Shown here: piece after piece, positions 55,248-64,000 of the stretch
How the letters are laid out: every line of letters begins with the position of its first letter
How positions within the stretch are numbered: the stretch's first letter is position 1
Source of the DNA: Loripinus fragilis
Taxonomy: Eukaryota > Mollusca > Bivalvia > Lucinida > Lucinidae
Assembly: GCA_964019695.1 (NCBI GenBank)
Contig: OZ026518.1
Span: 112,090,336 to 112,154,335 of the forward strand
Length of the DNA: 64,000 bases
Direction of reading: 5' to 3'
The notes under the pieces: model-generated
Database searches by the model: none
What the model was told of the DNA's origin: nothing
What the model saw: only the letters and a program-made list of their open reading frames with translations
Program-made: the position numbers and the translations under genes

Positions 55248-55825
55248 ACAAAAGAGGTTCGTGCATTAAGAGGCTATTTTGGCCCCAAATAATAGTTGCT
55301 CTTCACGTGTACAAGTTTCTTCTTATTAGTTGATTAGAACAATAGCCAAAGTGTAAAATTCTGACATTGATTCGACTTTTACGGTTGCTATGGTAACAAA
55401 ACTGGCCGACAAAATAGGCTGACAAATTTGGAGCAAATTTGAGACATGTAACAGAGGAATTAATATAGAGCACAAGCAAACACCAAAAAAATATTTCAAC
55501 AGATGATGAAAAATATCACGACACGCAATATATTAAAAGTTTGTTGTTGTTTTTTTGCATTTGCTTGTGCTGATATCTAATTCTTAAAAGATCGGTCTCC
55601 AAAAACCTCAAATTTAGCCTAAAATGTCAATTTCTCTATTTTAAGCCTATTTTGTCGGCCATTTTGGTTACCATAGCAACCGGTAAAAGTAAAATAAATG
55701 CCAGAATTTTAAACTTGGGCTATTCTTCTAATATTCCATTAAGATGAGATTGGTTAAAAAAAACTTTCATTTTTTTTGCTCTAGAGGGGACAAAACTGCC
55801 CCTTAATGCACTTACCCCTTTGTGG
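55248..55825. mobile_element. Foldback element with about 170-bp inverted ends
   Basis: The left end GTGCATTAAGAGGCTATTTTGG and the right end CTGCCCCTTAATGCAC are inverse. Further in, AATAGCCAAAGTGTAAAATTC pairs with its relative at about 55,715, and GGTTGCTATGGTAAC (55,387) pairs with GGTTACCATAGCAACC (55,664). GGCCGACAAAATAGGC and GCCTATTTTGTCGGCC match exactly. The arms are separated by about 240 bp without coding capacity. Confidence 0.85.
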
Positions 55826-55898
55826 CGTAGAAAAGGGAGTGCATACGTATGACATATAGGCCATACAAGGGTAACAAGGAGTTAGATTCGGAAACAAT

Positions 55899-56106
55899 GT
55901 GGTACGTGCGACCAGCTAAGGCTCAGACCAGCCTGCACATACGCACAATTCGATCAGAGCCTTTGCTAGTCGTTTGAATATTCTATTATTGTTAAGCTAC
56001 TGAATGAACAGAATTCGCAGTTAAGCTTAAGAGGTGGCTACACAGGCTCGTCCGAGTCTATTCATGCCAATGTACCAAATTGTTGGAAATCTCATGTCGC
56101 GGCTCA
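55899..56106. mobile_element. Foldback MITE, family R3, eroded copy in the opposite orientation
   Basis: The core GCGACCAGCTAAGGCTCAG, AGTTAAGCTTAAGAGG and the end TTGTTGGAAATCTCATGTCG with GGCTCA are R3, read in the opposite direction to the other copies. The left inverted repeat is missing. Confidence 0.75.
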
Positions 56107-56161
56107 CATTATTTTATTTGAATACTTAGGTCATACAGTTAGATTGCCCTCATAGAACCAC

Positions 56162-56290
56162 CAAAAAGTAATTGAGTATGATCAGGAAATACCACAATCA
56201 CACACCGCAGACCAATCCACTGCACCGTGACGAAGAGTCACAGAACATTACAGTAGCAAGACATACGTAAGACAATAAAAGCATTTATCA
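56162..56290 (-). repeat. R1 fragment, minus orientation
   Basis: GAGTATGATCAGGAAATACC, ACACCGCAGACCAATCCAC and GAAGAGTCACAGAAC are the reversed R1 3' part. It is truncated. Confidence 0.8.
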
Positions 56291-56532
56291 ACTCAAATTT
56301 CGATGATTTTATTAGACAGTACATTTGTTAGATTTAGGGCCTCTAACAAAATAAATATCTGTTCCTTGAAATAATTTTGTAAAATATTCCATTGTTCCCG
56401 TATATCAGTATAGCTTCCTTCAGAGAAACATTTAGAAACATGTAGAGAATCACATACATTTTTGTAAACTCTGCATGCTTGAATAAAATAAATCAATTAG
56501 CATTCGAGTCTAATACCAGACAGTTGACAATC

Positions 56533-56766
56533 TTAAGGCGGTACTGCTTTTGTGGATCTTTTATGTTTTTTTTCTGTCTTGTGTTTGCTATGCCTTTGTG
56601 CGCGTCTGTTTATATGTGCCTTGTGGTCACCTGCTGAGAAAGGGCTGACCCATAAGCTCTCGTTTGTTGTGTCTAACTGTGAGTTTATCACTTTCCCATT
56701 GGTATCCTGGGTCAGTTGTGGTACTTGATTGTATCGATTCCTGATCTTTGCACCCTTATTTACTTT
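56533..56766 (+). repeat. R2 3' part
   Basis: Starts at AAGGCGGTACTGCTTTTGTG and runs to TTTGCACCCTTATTTACTT. It is missing the first third of the family. Confidence 0.88.
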
Positions 56767-57359
56767 CATATTTCATCAGAAATGACGACTGTTCTAAATC
56801 TTAATGGTACATTGCTCTTAACTTTTCTATATACAGATACTATGTTAATTTATGACATTCTGGTGTTTAGTTTAGATTTCCGTCTATGCATGTTTTGGAA
56901 AACTCTTAATGTCTGAAAATCTTAGGTTCCCCTAATACAAAAGATTACTAAAATCATTTCTAGGATTACCGCCAAAATGTTATTCCTTTAATGGCAACCT
57001 AATGGCAACCTTACTTACTCACACTTTCTCGTCAATAAGTCCACTAAATCAACAATAAGCTGTTCTTTAGTCATATTTACACAGAAATAAATGTACTTTG
57101 ATTTCGTACCACTTTCAATTACTTTTTTTCAAAAACATTTATAAATTGTATTTATTTTTAAAAAAAAATGTTTCTAAAATAAGCCAAATAAACATGGCTT
57201 GCATTTCTGTTAGATATAAATATTATATAACTAGATGTAAACAATAAATTTTATGTTGAATCTTAAGTCAAAGGTAGTGATGGCAGTATAATAACAATAT
57301 TTTGAACCTGGACAGTTCTTTGCAAATTTATCAAATACGCATGTCTTTTCTTTTTTCTT
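56767..57359. other. AT-rich sequence, nothing recognised
   Basis: No exon or repeat family identified. Confidence 0.5.
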
Positions 57360-57416
57360 TGAGGGCCCCAAGGAAGATTGATTCGTCAATTGGGTTACCC
57401 TCACTAAATAAAGTCG

Positions 57417-57469
<53 letters not shown>

Positions 57470-57470
57470 A
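57360..57470 (+). mobile_element. 3' end of a non-LTR retrotransposon with an (ACTT)n tail
   Basis: CGTCAATTGGGTTACCCTC is followed by AATAAAGTCGTT and then about 13 ACTT/TTAC units. The AATAAAG-TCGTT ending with a simple-repeat tail is typical of CR1-like 3' ends. No coding part is present. Confidence 0.5.
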
Positions 57471-58828
57471 ATGGCAGCTTTTCTATAATGGAATCATCAC
57501 TGTATAATAAAACTTACTATGGCGAATGGCTCCATCAAATATGTAATGTGTTGCCATGCCTTTAGAAGTGGTGTAAAAAGTACCTAATTTTAAACGTGAG
57601 ATGATAGATTTTAAAATTAAAGTATCAGGATTTGTAATTTATTTATGAAGAAATCTTGTTTTCTTAGCACAGGTTGTTTCCGCTTGGCTAGAGTATCATT
57701 TAAACTTTCCAGGGCCAAGCAATGTCGCAATAAACTGTCACGAAATTTCTAGTGAGTGGCCGCATTCGATTCAGGGTGTTTGCCCAAAGAAGGACTTTTT
57801 CTAAAACAAAAAGAATATCATATGATTAGATACGTACATAATATAGGTAGGCTGTAAATTGGTAGATGGATCTATGACGTCTGTTTCCAGAATAATAATC
57901 TGAGTGTTTAACAGCCATACAAACCGTAAACTTTTTTGAGTTTAAAGATAAAATGATTTGATTTTTTCCCTTTCTACGGCATGAATTTGCAAAAATTATT
58001 ACTATCAGAATCGAATCTTTAAATTACTTTAAAGAGGGAGTATTTCGCTCTAGAATTTCTACTGATTACGTTCGATTTTATTGACTTTAATCTAATTCAT
58101 CTTGATGATACTATGGCCTTTTGTGTGCTACAATGTATACGTCGTATTTGTTGGATTTTCATCAGACATTCTCCAGTAAGGTGAAATTCCATGTCTGAAA
58201 AGTCACCCATCAGAAAGCAGCAGACAAGTTTGAGTCTGAGTCTTAGTCTGAGTCAGTTCTCACGGAGTGAATTATTTATTGGTCAGAGTATGAAATTCCA
58301 CTGCAATGCATTGTTATAAAATCAATCATGTAATTGAATGTTGCGTAAATTAACGCGCCTCATTATTCATTAATTGCTTTTTCATTGAAAGTTTGCTCTG
58401 CAGGTCGTCAAATATGGCAGCTTTGTTCTTTCATCGATATACTGAAAACATGTTACAACAGTAGAAGCTTCGCGTAAATCTCACTGCCGTACTGCAACCA
58501 CATTCATAACCTGTGTCGCCTTGGCGAAACGCAGGTCTAGAAGTGGGTCCACTCCGTCCGTCCGTCTGCATAGCAAACGAGAGGGTAGAGCGGGGGTTGT
58601 TTTGTATTAAGACGTCCGTTGGTCCACGAGACTTTTCGGTTGTCTAGTTTGTAAAATGTGTAAAACCTAAGATTTCATTTTTATATAATTGAACTTTGTA
58701 TAATAATTGTACGCACATTGAAGATGTGGACCTTTTCTTTTGTGCATATTTCATGAATATTTACTCATTTTGGGGATTGTTGAACTTAGACATTTTCCGT
58801 CAAAATGCTTAGATGGTGTCTTGTTTAT
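57471..58828. other. Intergenic or intronic sequence, nothing recognised
   Basis: GTCCGTCCGTCCGTCTGC near 58,552 is a short simple repeat. No exon was seen. Confidence 0.45.
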
Positions 58829-60120
58829 GTAATCTGTAACTCCAACAGTTTTCATTCCTTTATATTTAAACTTTGCATTATGATTGTTCACAAATTGAAG
58901 ACGTGCAACCCATATTTCACACTTGATAAATATTTTCTCATGTTTGAAAGGTGTTATGCTTAGAGGTTTTTCCATCCGAAATGCTTAGGGTGTCTGGTTT
59001 GTTTAATCTGTAACTCCAACAGTTTACATTCTTTTTATTATACCCACCGCAAACTTTGTTTGTAGGGGTTATACTGTTTTCACGTTGTCCGTCCGTGCGT
59101 CCGTCCGTCCGTCCGTCCATCCGTAACGCTTTGTTTCCTTAATAACTCAAAGAGTCATTGCTGGATTTTCATCAAACCTTGCAAACATGTTCATATATGC
59201 AAGACAAATACTTTAGATAAAAAAGTAAGGGCTAGGGGCCAATTCTATTAGAGTTATTTCCCTTTGTAGTTCTAAATGGCTTTTAATATAGTGCTTTATG
59301 CTTATGCTATTATAGACCATACACTGGCCGATCAACTCCTACCACAGCTTTTGATAGAACAATTTGATACTTTTTCTATACAATGTAGACACATTGAACA
59401 TATGCATGAAGGAGTTTGGTTCACAAAAAATAATTTTGTCAAAATGACAGCTGTGAGAACTTAGACAATTATTCCCTTATATGGCTTTTGTATATGCATG
59501 GATAGTGTCTTTATGGGCAGATCAAGTCCTACTACAGCTTTTGATGGAGCAATTTGATACTTTGCCGACACAATGTAGACACATTGAACATATGCACGAA
59601 GGAGTTTATAATTTTTGTTTGCACAGATTCTACTGAAATCTTCTTATCAAAACTAAGGTCTTCTTGTTTGAACTATAACTTGCCAAGTTTTTTCACTGAC
59701 TCTTACTGTGCGGGGGGTATCTAATAAGCATTGCTTATTGACTTTTTTCACTTATATTCAAACTTTGCATGATGATTGTTCACAAATAAAAGATGTGGAC
59801 CTCCTATTTTGTGTGCATTTGATAATATTTTATTATATATTTGGGGGTGCCGAGGTTAGAAATCATTAAGTCAACACCACCGTTGTGTAATCTGTAACTC
59901 CAACAGTTTACATTCTTTTTATTAATATTCAAACTTTGCATGATGATTGTTCACAAATAAAAGATGTGGACCTCTTATTTTGTGTGCATTTGATAATATT
60001 TTATTATTTGTTTGGGAGTGCCGAACTTAGAAATCATTAAGTCTACACCACCGTTGGGCTGCTTACATTGTGTAATCTGTAACTCCAACAGTTTCCATTC
60101 CTTCTTATTCAAACCTTGCA
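58829..60120. repeat. Interrupted tandem array, unit about 175-184 bp, with an inserted repeat
   Basis: TAATCTGTAACTCCAACAGTT recurs at 58,829, 59,004, 59,887 and 60,071, each time followed by CAAACTTTGCAT.ATGATTG and CACAAA. Between copies 2 and 3 lies unrelated sequence with (CCGT)n at about 59,086-59,125. That insert also holds its own duplicated block: ACAGCTTTTGATAGAACAAT at 59,345 and again at 59,535, with GTAGACACATTGAACATATG after both. Confidence 0.8.
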
Positions 60121-60154
60121 TACTGATTCATATTGATGATGTGCAACTGCTATT

Positions 60155-60265
60155 TTTGCAGTTTGTTTTGTTGTTCATGATCTGTTGTTTGGTGTATTTC
60201 CCATTGGTTGTGGGGTTCTGTGTTTGTCTTTTTTTGTTGTGCATTACTTTGTGTCCAGTGTTTGA
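60155..60265 (+). repeat. R1 fragment
   Basis: GTTGTGGGGTTCTGTGTTTG, then TTTTTTGTTGTGCATTACTT and TGTGTCC are the middle of R1. Confidence 0.65.
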
Positions 60266-60689
60266 TTCAGATCACAAGGTTGAAAACAGAAATGTGCCCA
60301 GTTTGTAATACTTTAAACAAAGATCTGGCTTAAAATTTTATGGTGAGCAAACTATTGTGTGAACCTATTCCATGAAATATCAAACAAAGTCTTACCTTAA
60401 TCGTAGTGTTTCTAACACAAACATACATCATTGCTGTTATTGTAGAGTAAGCGTGAATATCTGTCGTCCATATAAGAGGATGCTAGTCATTATGGGAAAT
60501 AGTGTTGTTTGAGTGCAATACGGTAATGTTTTTTTCAAAGATACGGAGAAGACATAATGGTAAAAGTGGCTCCTTCTCTGAAATATTGCAAGTCCCTCTG
60601 AAAACATCAAATATTTACTGATTACAGAGAATATATACGTGACGGGGCACAGCAAAACACAACTTGGCATGTCCACCAAGCGGCGACTC
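60266..60689. other. Sequence without recognised features
   Basis: No exon or repeat family identified. Confidence 0.5.
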
Positions 60690-60855
60690 AGATCAGCCTA
60701 CGCATCCAATCAGTCTGATCAGAGTCTTGGTTGTCTGTATGAAGAACCATTGAGACCTTGACTGCTCATAGAACGACCAGCAAAGACTCTGATCAGACTG
60801 CGCGGCTGCACAGGCTGATCAGAGTCTTCACTGGGCGCACGTACCGAGTTTTACA
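60690..60855. repeat. R3-related fragment with internal duplication
   Basis: CAGATCAGCCTACGCATCC and, further on, CGACCAGCAAAGACTCTGATC and GCACAGGCTGATCAGAG resemble the R3 core. The outer inverted repeats are absent. Confidence 0.55.
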
Positions 60856-61439
60856 TTTTGCTGATCCGGCACAGCCTAAATTACATATTTTTCTTCTGTT
60901 TTTCATATAGATTTCCGATACCTACAAATTGCGCAACGTCTAACACGCAAGTGAACAACCGATTTTTTGGTCTATTCGCCGACCAAGATAATGACCAGTG
61001 CACGAGATTTCGGTACAACGCATATGCGCAAATCTCTCTTATAAACTCCCATGCTGGCGTATCCAGCGAAGCTAGACTGGTCTAATTTTTCGCCTGAGCC
61101 TTCATCTACATACACGCTTCGTGTGTGCGAGCTCTGGAAAGTACGAGATTCAGTCAAAAATAACTGAGAGTTGGTTAATATCTTTTTACTGGGTCAGCAG
61201 TTTTGGCTGAAACTTTATACACATATAGGATGAATTTTCCGGTTTCATTACATATAGAACTCGTTGTCTTATCATTTTCAATGCGCTGTTGCTCTGCAAC
61301 CAAAGACCGTCTCTCGGCTATGTGCGTTCGCGCTGACGACACTTTCTTTCTTTCTTTCTCTATATACTGCCTGGCGCTCGCATTCGAGCATTATCGGCAG
61401 GTGTACATTGTACACTCCGGGTTGCAGGATGAAAGCCTA
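60856..61439. other. Sequence without a supported gene
   Basis: Several overlapping short frames exist on both strands. None shows a domain. A small CTTT repeat lies near 61,343. Confidence 0.45.
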
Positions 61440-61683
61440 CAAGTAACCATATCGAAATTACCGTAGGGTTCTTTAACCTGCACAGGGGGTGACTTTCCCT
61501 GCACAGGGGACATCCAGTTAACGTCCCGATCCGAAGGACGATGCACTTATCTAGCGTCATCCCTGCAAATGACACTAGAGAAAGCGTGTTCGGACACCGA
61601 ATTTTTTCTCGCCGCGAGCGGGAATCGAACCTGGGACCTCTAGCACCAGAGGCAAGTGCCTAACAACTGAGCTACCACGCTTT
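61440..61683 (-). mobile_element. tRNA-derived SINE with a conserved central block (Nin-DC-like)
   Basis: On the minus strand the head has the A box GTGGTAGCTCAGTTGTTAGG and the B box GGTTCGATTCC (about 61,627). The centre has GTCCTTCGGATCGGGACGTT, GGATGTCCCCTGTGCAGG and GTTAAAGAACCC. From memory this resembles the Nin-DC domain shared by SINEs of many animals. The tail is not sharply defined. A short CCTGTGCAGG duplication (about 61,480 and 61,498) lies in the central block. Confidence 0.72.
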
Positions 61684-61841
61684 CTTCTTACCACTTCTGA
61701 CTAAGCAACCATGAATTAAAATCGTTTCAAATCTAAAACAGTATAATAACGGTCATTTTATCTCTCCAATTGTATCAAACAATGTGTTAGCATTGTTTTG
61801 AAGAAGTGTAATAGAGAATAAATTCAATACATGCAATGTTC

Positions 61842-62278
61842 GTTGCCTAGCAACCAAAATCATTGGAAATTCCAATTTTAAATAAAAGACCAGATTTTGT
61901 TGCTATGGCAACCGTTTATTCCTGGGAATATTCAAGATATGCATTCATATGTCAAAACCAATACCTAAATTCAATGAAATGGTCAAATGATAGGATGCTT
62001 AGTTGATAATGTTGCTCATGAATGAACCGTAACTGGTGGGTGAGGTATATTTTTGGGTGAAATTTCAGAGAATTAAATTTATTTTTCCTCTTATTTATGT
62101 TATAAAATTCCAACGCCTCAATCTCATTTGTTGCATTTCACAAAATACATTCACATAATGTATATGCCACAAATGCACATGTTGATGTAACTTAAATTTT
62201 GTATAGTGTTTCCATGGCAACGCTATATTCCAGCGTGAACGCATAACGTTATTTCACATTCTTCGGTTGCTAAGCAAC
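61842..62278. promoter_or_regulatory. Cluster of four RFX X-box-like palindromes
   Basis: GTTGCCTAGCAAC (61842-61854), GTTGCTATGGCAAC (61899-61912), GTTTCCATGGCAAC (62208-62221) and GTTGCTAAGCAAC (62266-62278) all fit the X-box form GTNRCC-N-RGYAAC closely. RFX factors bind such sites at ciliary and MHC-type promoters. Whether these are used is unknown, and no gene start is recognised nearby. Related sites are in the inverted ends of the element at 55248. Confidence 0.5.
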
Positions 62279-63224
62279 AACAATCAATACTTTGCATGGT
62301 CTTAAATATTGCATATTCTGACGCAGGACAGTTCATTGCGTGCATGTGCCAAATTTCACTTGTGGACGTTAGCCTATGTAAGAGATATGAATCAACTCTC
62401 AGTTATATTTGACTGACCCTCGTATTTGCTTAAATATATGCGCCTATGCGCCGACTAGCTTGGACCTTTGCCGCTCACTGAAGCGATAAGTATCGAAATT
62501 TCGTGCACTGGACTATATGGATGTGCCGCAGTAGCTAAAAATAACATTTTTTAGAGGACAGTCCAGCTTACATCACTTGTCTAAAGGATCACTTGTCTAA
62601 GGGGGCTGAAACTTAAATTCCATGTGTGTGTTTGAGTTTAACCGAGTTACAGGTACGTTGCTAGCTGTATAGGACCGAGGTCTGGGGGCGATACAGCTGA
62701 CCACGGACTTGTAACTGGGCCAATACGAATTCACTGGGTTAATGACATAATCATATTAATTGCAAATATAGTGTTTTTGTGATTGTTAAACGCACATATA
62801 CAATGCCACTAAACGTCAACATGTTTTGGGCCAATAAAGAACAAGGCGAAATAATGCGTTTCTAAGAAGGTAAAATGCTGTGCATAGTCATAGGGCTCCT
62901 AGGTTCCGAAAAACATCGAATATGCCAGTCATTTGAACAAAAAAGACATTTGGCTGTTTTAAAAGGTCTGAAACGTATATAGTGACGACTTATGCGATAT
63001 TGTGCAGTAACAGCATTACATGATCGTATTTATGAAACATGCCTTTCCCACGTAGCCGGGCTCAATTGGAAATCGAAAGAATTGAGTTTTAGCATTCTAT
63101 CGTTGCCAGGGTTTGTCTGTCCAGAAATTAATTACGCAATTTTGCCAATTCAGGTTTCTCTGTTTCAAGTCCAGATCCTGTGTCTTGTATTGTATTTGGC
63201 GCCATACACACGTGATCGTGTTTA
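62279..63224. other. Sequence without recognised features
   Basis: No exon or repeat family identified. Confidence 0.5.
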
Positions 63225-63480
63225 ACGCTTTGCCTACTAGTGTCGTCTGCTGATTAACTTTGCAGAAACTTTTGACCCATAATCAATCGTCGATCCTGAT
63301 TTGGATCCAAACTATTTGATATTCTGATGGTACTTGTAAACCAGTAAGACTTTTTCGAGAAATAAATATTTCGAAGAAAATCAACAATCAAAAGCATTTT
63401 GGTTAATGTGAATACATGGTCAAAAACCTGTCTCCGGGGTTTCCAACCAGTTCATGCCCAAACGAGTCTATTAGCTACAA
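63225..63480. repeat. R8-type dispersed fragment
   Basis: ACGCTTTGCCTACTAGTGTCG, CTGCTGATTAACTTTGCAG, CGATCCTGATTTGGATCC and AAACTATTTGATATTCTGATG follow the order seen at 36,195-36,330 and, in part, 33,050. Confidence 0.55.
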
Positions 63481-64000
63481 TATGCTAGATGAAAAATTGA
63501 CATTTCTCTTGCCGCAAGTTTAAATTATAATACTTTCCAATGGCGTCTTAGTTGTTTGCAGACCTCGAAGACAGGGTTGTTCGTGTCGAGGCCCATGTAC
63601 TGACGATATTCATTACTTGTTCGATTGAAATCATTCCAGGCCTGACATTTCTAATTGAAAAGAAAGTTTAGACTGCATTTGCTCATTAGCGTTGTGTCAA
63701 GAAATTAGAAATTATATCATGCAACATTCCCATTTATACATCAGAAAAGATGCAGATTATTCAATTTGGTGCCGTGTGCAGCGAATTTTCTATTGTAAAA
63801 TGTAACTAATGAAAGTCCAAAATGGTATTAAACAGTGAATTAGATGCGTATATCTTTTCTACAGTTTCTATTTCGCTGGTCCTGGGGATTTGACGGATTG
63901 AAATAGATGTATCTAATGAGTTAATAGTATTGTATTTTTATTGCAAATGTCGGGAAGCGCTATCCACGGTCGGAATATTATTTTTCTCATACTATACTTC
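63481..64000. other. Right edge, nothing recognised
   Basis: No exon of the potassium channel or other gene is visible up to the window end. Confidence 0.5.

Overview
This is a gene-poor, AT-rich animal nuclear DNA window. Interrupted coding exons with GT-AG boundaries, tRNA-derived SINEs, a CR1/Jockey-type retrotransposon, many foldback and terminal-inverted-repeat elements, and dense microsatellites all point to a metazoan. The repeat content fits a mollusc, most likely a bivalve, but that attribution rests on recalled repeat style and not on a search. No bacterial operon, CRISPR array or rRNA gene is present.

The left third (about 1,087 to 22,308, minus strand) holds the best-supported gene. 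A signal-peptide exon (22308-22206) is followed by four module exons (19333-19097, 15233-15003, 13784-13542, 2015-1779). Each module exon codes for about 80 residues of the same beta-rich domain with conserved cysteines. Every exon boundary in this set is phase 1, so any module can be joined to any other in frame. The predicted protein is secreted and built of repeated modules that vaguely resemble carboxypeptidase-regulatory-like or other Ig-like beta sandwiches. The 3' half of the last full module, with its splice donor, has been amplified as a 125-bp tandem array (about 1,090-1,865). The introns contain a dead CR1/Jockey-like retrotransposon (about 16,500-18,945), foldback elements and an array rich in nuclear-receptor half-sites (about 5,190-6,160).

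Upstream of that gene lie a CAG/GTA microsatellite, a 60-bp plus 33-bp coding-frame minisatellite with a 179-codon minus-strand reading frame (22655-23194), several SINEs and copies of two abundant dispersed repeats, called R1 and R2 here. R1 is about 300 bp and contains TTTTGTTATGCAGTA and a GGTCTGCAGTGTGTGATT stretch. R2 is up to 400 bp and contains GGCGCCGTTAAACCGG and a terminal TTGCACCCTTACTTACTT. Both end in CTTACTT-type tails.

The middle (27,000-51,000) is repetitive DNA. It holds a degenerate 140-bp array, a 1.56-kb PIF/Harbinger-like non-autonomous element with dense subterminal repeats (28869-30431), tRNA-derived SINEs, a small TA-flanked MITE, and a 4.4-kb element with long inverted ends carrying GTAACATACGTAAC-like palindromes (about 44,860-49,248). 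A weak candidate first exon lies at 37592.

On the plus strand at 52529-52859 is the first coding exon of a voltage-gated potassium channel with a T1 tetramerisation domain (Kv3/Shaw-like). Its remaining exons are not visible to the right end. Beyond it are more dispersed repeats, a 580-bp foldback element, a tandem unit around 58,800-60,120, a SINE with a conserved central block, and a cluster of four RFX X-box palindromes at 61842-62278.
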